Shown piece by piece: positions 59,571 to 62,203 of a stretch of 62,203 nucleotides of DNA. Where the stretch lies: contig JAAUUW010000001.1 of NCBI GenBank assembly GCA_012030735.1, positions 1-62,203 on the forward strand, read 5' to 3'. A model generated the notes under the pieces. That model worked only from the letters and a program-made list of their open reading frames with translations, did not search any database and was not told the DNA's origin. A program made the translations under genes and the position numbers. This stretch comes from Acaryochloridaceae cyanobacterium SU_2_1. GTDB taxonomy: Bacteria; Cyanobacteriota; Cyanobacteriia; Thermosynechococcales; Thermosynechococcaceae. The first letter of the stretch is position 1, and the number at the start of each line of letters is the position of its first letter.

Positions 59571-62203
59571 ATGCAACCCACCAATCGTGATCAATTTACT
59601 GAAAAGGCTTGGGCGGCGATTGTGCGTACGCCTGAGCTGGCAAAGGAGGCTCAACAACAGCAAATCGAGAGTGAACATTTGCTGCAAGCCTTGCTAGAGG
59701 GCGACGGTTTGGCGGTGCAAATTTTTAATAAGGCGGGGGTAGATGTGGTGCGTCTGCGCGATCGCACCTCTGCTTTCATCAATAGCCAAGCCAAGCTCAC
59801 GACACCAAGCATGTTCTGTTCTTTTGGGGCGCAGTCTAGATACCTTGCTGGATCGGTCTGAGGCACTGCGCAAGGATTATGGTGATGAGTTTATTTCTAT
59901 TGAGCATTTGGTTCTAGCCTATGGGCAGGATGACCGGTTTGGCCAAATTTTCCTGCGGGAATTGGGTTTAGTCGAGTCTCAGCTCAAAAAAATAGTAGAA
60001 GATATGCGAGGGAGTCATAAAGTGACCGATCAGAACCCAGAGGGCAAGTATGAATCCCTAGATAAATATGGCCGAGATCTGACGGAATTAGCTCGCCTGG
60101 GCAAGCTTGATCCTGTGATTGGCCGGGATGATGAGATTCGGCGGACGATTCAAATTCTGTCGCGGCGCACCAAAAATAACCCCGTTTTAATTGGGGAGCC
60201 GGGAGTGGGCAAAACTGCGATTGCAGAGGGCCTAGCCCAGCGAATTGTGGCACGGGATGTACCTGATTCTTTGCGCGATCGCAAGCTGATCGCTCTCGAC
60301 ATGGGATCTCTGATCGCTGGGGCAAAATATCGGGGTGAATTTGAAGAGCGCCTCAAGGCCGTCCTCAAGGAGGTCACCGATTCCGGTGGCTTGATCATTT
60401 TATTTATTGATGAAATTCATACTGTGGTTGGGGCAGGGGCCAGCCAAGGGGCGATGGATGCGGGCAATCTGCTCAAGCCGATGCTAGCCAGGGGCGAGTT
60501 GCGATGTATTGGGGCCACCACCCTGGATGAATACCGCAAATATATCGAAAAAGATGCTGCCCTAGAACGGCGCTTTCAGCAGGTCTATATTGATCAGCCC
60601 AATATTCCTGATACGGTGTCGATTTTGCGAGGTTTAAAGGAACGGTACGAGGTTCATCACGGCGTCAAAATTGCTGATAATGCCTTGGTGGCGGCGGCAA
60701 CTCTATCAACGCGCTATATTAGCGATCGCTTTTTGCCCGATAAGGCCATCGATCTGATGGATGAAGCTGCCGCCAAATTAAAAATGGAGATTACCTCCAA
60801 ACCCGAAGAACTCGATGAGATCGATCGCAAGGTGTTGCAGCTCGAGATGGAGCGGCTTTCCCTAGAGAAGGAAAACGATCGGGCCTCCCTAGAACGTCTA
60901 GAGCGCTTGGAACAAGAGCTGGCCAGCTGGCAAGAGGATCAAAAAAGCCTCAATGCCCAATGGCAGTCTGAGAAACAGATCATTGATGACATCAAAACCA
61001 TCAAAGAAGAAATTGATCGCGTCAATATCGAAATTCAGCAGGCTGAACGCAATTATGATCTCAACCAAGCTGCCGAGCTTAAATATGGAAAATTGACCAA
61101 TTTGCAGCGCCAACTTGAGGAGGCGGAAACCAAGTTGGCCCAACAGCAAACCAGTAGTAACCCCTTGCTGCGCGAAGAGGTGACCGAGGCGGATATTGCC
61201 GAAATTATTTCTAAATGGACCGGCATTCCGATCAGCAAGCTGGTGGAATCGGAAATGGCTAAGCTCTTGCACCTAGAGGAGGAATTACACCAACGGGTGA
61301 TTGGTCAAGAGGAAGCCGTCACCGCTGTTGCTGACGCGATTCAACGATCGCGGGCTGGCCTGGCTGATCCGAATCGACCCATTGCTAGCTTTATCTTCTT
61401 GGGGCCAACGGGCGTGGGCAAGACAGAACTGGCTAAGGCCCTAGCCGCCTACCTCTTCGACACGGAGGAGGCAATGGTGCGCATTGACATGTCGGAATAT
61501 ATGGAAAAGCACACGGTTTCCCGCCTGATTGGGGCACCGCCGGGCTATGTTGGCTACGATGAAGGCGGCCAACTCACCGAAGCTGTGCGTCGCCGACCCT
61601 ATACGGTGATTCTGTTTGATGAAATTGAAAAAGCCCATCCTGATGTCTTTAACATCATGTTGCAAATTTTGGATGATGGCCGAGTCACGGATTCCCAATG
61701 GACGCACTGTAGATTTTAAGAATAGCGTGATCATTATGACCAGTAATATTGGTTCCCAATATATTTTGGATATTGCGGGAGATGACAGTCGCCATCTTGA
61801 AATGCAAACGCGGGTTATGGAAGCGATGCGCGCCAGCTTTAAGCCCGAGTTTCTCAATCGTATTGATGAGATGATTATTTTCCGTAGCCTGCGGAAGGAT
61901 CAGCTACGGCAGATTGTCCAATTGCAGGTGCAGCGACTAGAAGGACAGTTGCGCGATCGCAAAATGACCTTAACCCTATCCGATACAGCCTTAGACTTCT
62001 TGGTAGAGGTGGGTTATGACCCTGTCTATGGCGCCCGTCCCCTGAAACGCGCCATTCAGCGAGAGCTAGAAACCCAACTCGCTAAGGCTATTCTGCGCGG
62101 AGAGTATGGTGAAGGAGATAGGATCGAAGCGACCGTCGAAAACGAGCGGCTAACCTTTAAGCAGCTTTCCCAAGACAACTTAGCTGTGGACCCCTTAGCC
62201 TCC
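59571..62203 (+). CDS. clpB: ATP-dependent disaggregase ClpB, 3' end beyond the window (two frameshifts)
   Basis: HSP100 chaperone that extracts proteins from aggregates. N domain [23 protein letters not shown]1 Walker A GEPGVGKT and [20 protein letters not shown], a charged coiled-coil middle domain, NBD2 Walker [13 protein letters not shown] and C-terminal substrate-binding region [12 protein letters not shown]. Frame is lost at about 59811 (an extra A, before [15 protein letters not shown]) and at 61699 (an extra T in [14 protein letters not shown]). Read through, it is near-complete at the right edge; the stop lies beyond. The N terminus resembles the constitutive ClpB2 type, a tentative remark. 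Confidence 0.92.

Noticed and set aside
1-62203. CRISPR array, prophage, toxin-antitoxin pair or restriction system
   Set aside because: No regularly spaced repeats and no nuclease, phage or paired small genes were seen on either strand.

Overview
The window is chromosomal DNA of a cyanobacterium. Three things point there. The octamer GCGATCGC (HIP1) occurs about thirty times. The gene content is typical: sufBCDS with a divergent sufR, a CbiG-CobJ fusion, pdhB-secD-secF, a COP23 protein, a DUF1816 protein, a PedR-like LuxR regulator and a RarA fusion protein. No feature is foreign to the phylum. The protein set resembles Acaryochloris-like or related filamentous/unicellular lineages, but genus is not proven by what I can see.

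Layout. 1-6.5 kb: the Fe-S cluster assembly operon sufBCDS (minus strand) with its repressor sufR transcribed away from it; two copies of the SufR operator CAAC-N6-GTTG lie between them. 6.6-10 kb: an unusual transketolase-family enzyme and a branched-chain-amino-acid-type binding lipoprotein, separated by a hairpin. 10.9-15.7 kb: a short-chain dehydrogenase, then pdhB, secD, secF and a small membrane protein. 16.4-20.7 kb: a c-di-GMP signalling protein (REC-PAS-GGDEF-EAL), a GAF histidine kinase and a small Cys-rich protein. 20.7-22.4 kb: an atypical PLP decarboxylase with an extra C-terminal domain. 22.9-29.4 kb: cobalamin corrin-ring genes (cbiG-cobJ, cobI, cobH, cobG, cobL, cobK). 29.6-33.3 kb: a membrane protein, mtnA and dxs. 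33.5-35.9 kb: mreBCD. 36-46.5 kb: a sugar-type ABC permease, carA, a hydrolase, DUF1816, rlmB, mini-RNase III, a STAS protein, a Gfo/Idh/MocA oxidoreductase, an acylglucosamine epimerase and a PedR-like regulator. 46.7-59.2 kb: prfC, a PatA-like response regulator, rarA fusion, a COP23 protein, a Ser/Thr kinase, cbiT, a transposase remnant, tRNA-Pro and mnmG. 59.6 kb to the end: clpB, cut by the window edge.

Quality of the sequence. Eight otherwise well conserved genes (sufS, sufR, the transketolase-like gene, the REC-PAS-GGDEF-EAL gene, the GAF kinase, dxs, prfC, clpB) are broken by about fourteen apparent one-base insertions or deletions, many in homopolymer runs. Restoring each base gives full-length proteins with all expected motifs. 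Several of these genes are normally essential, so sequencing or assembly error is the most likely cause, and I annotate each as one gene with frameshifts.

I found no CRISPR array, prophage, complete insertion sequence or defence island. The most unusual items are the PLP decarboxylase with altered signature motifs and an unassigned C-terminal domain, the STAS gene that appears to start at ATT, the non-canonical transketolase, the RarA-methyltransferase fusion with a degenerate SAM motif, and the co-occurrence of aerobic (CobG) and anaerobic (CbiG) ring-contraction enzymes.
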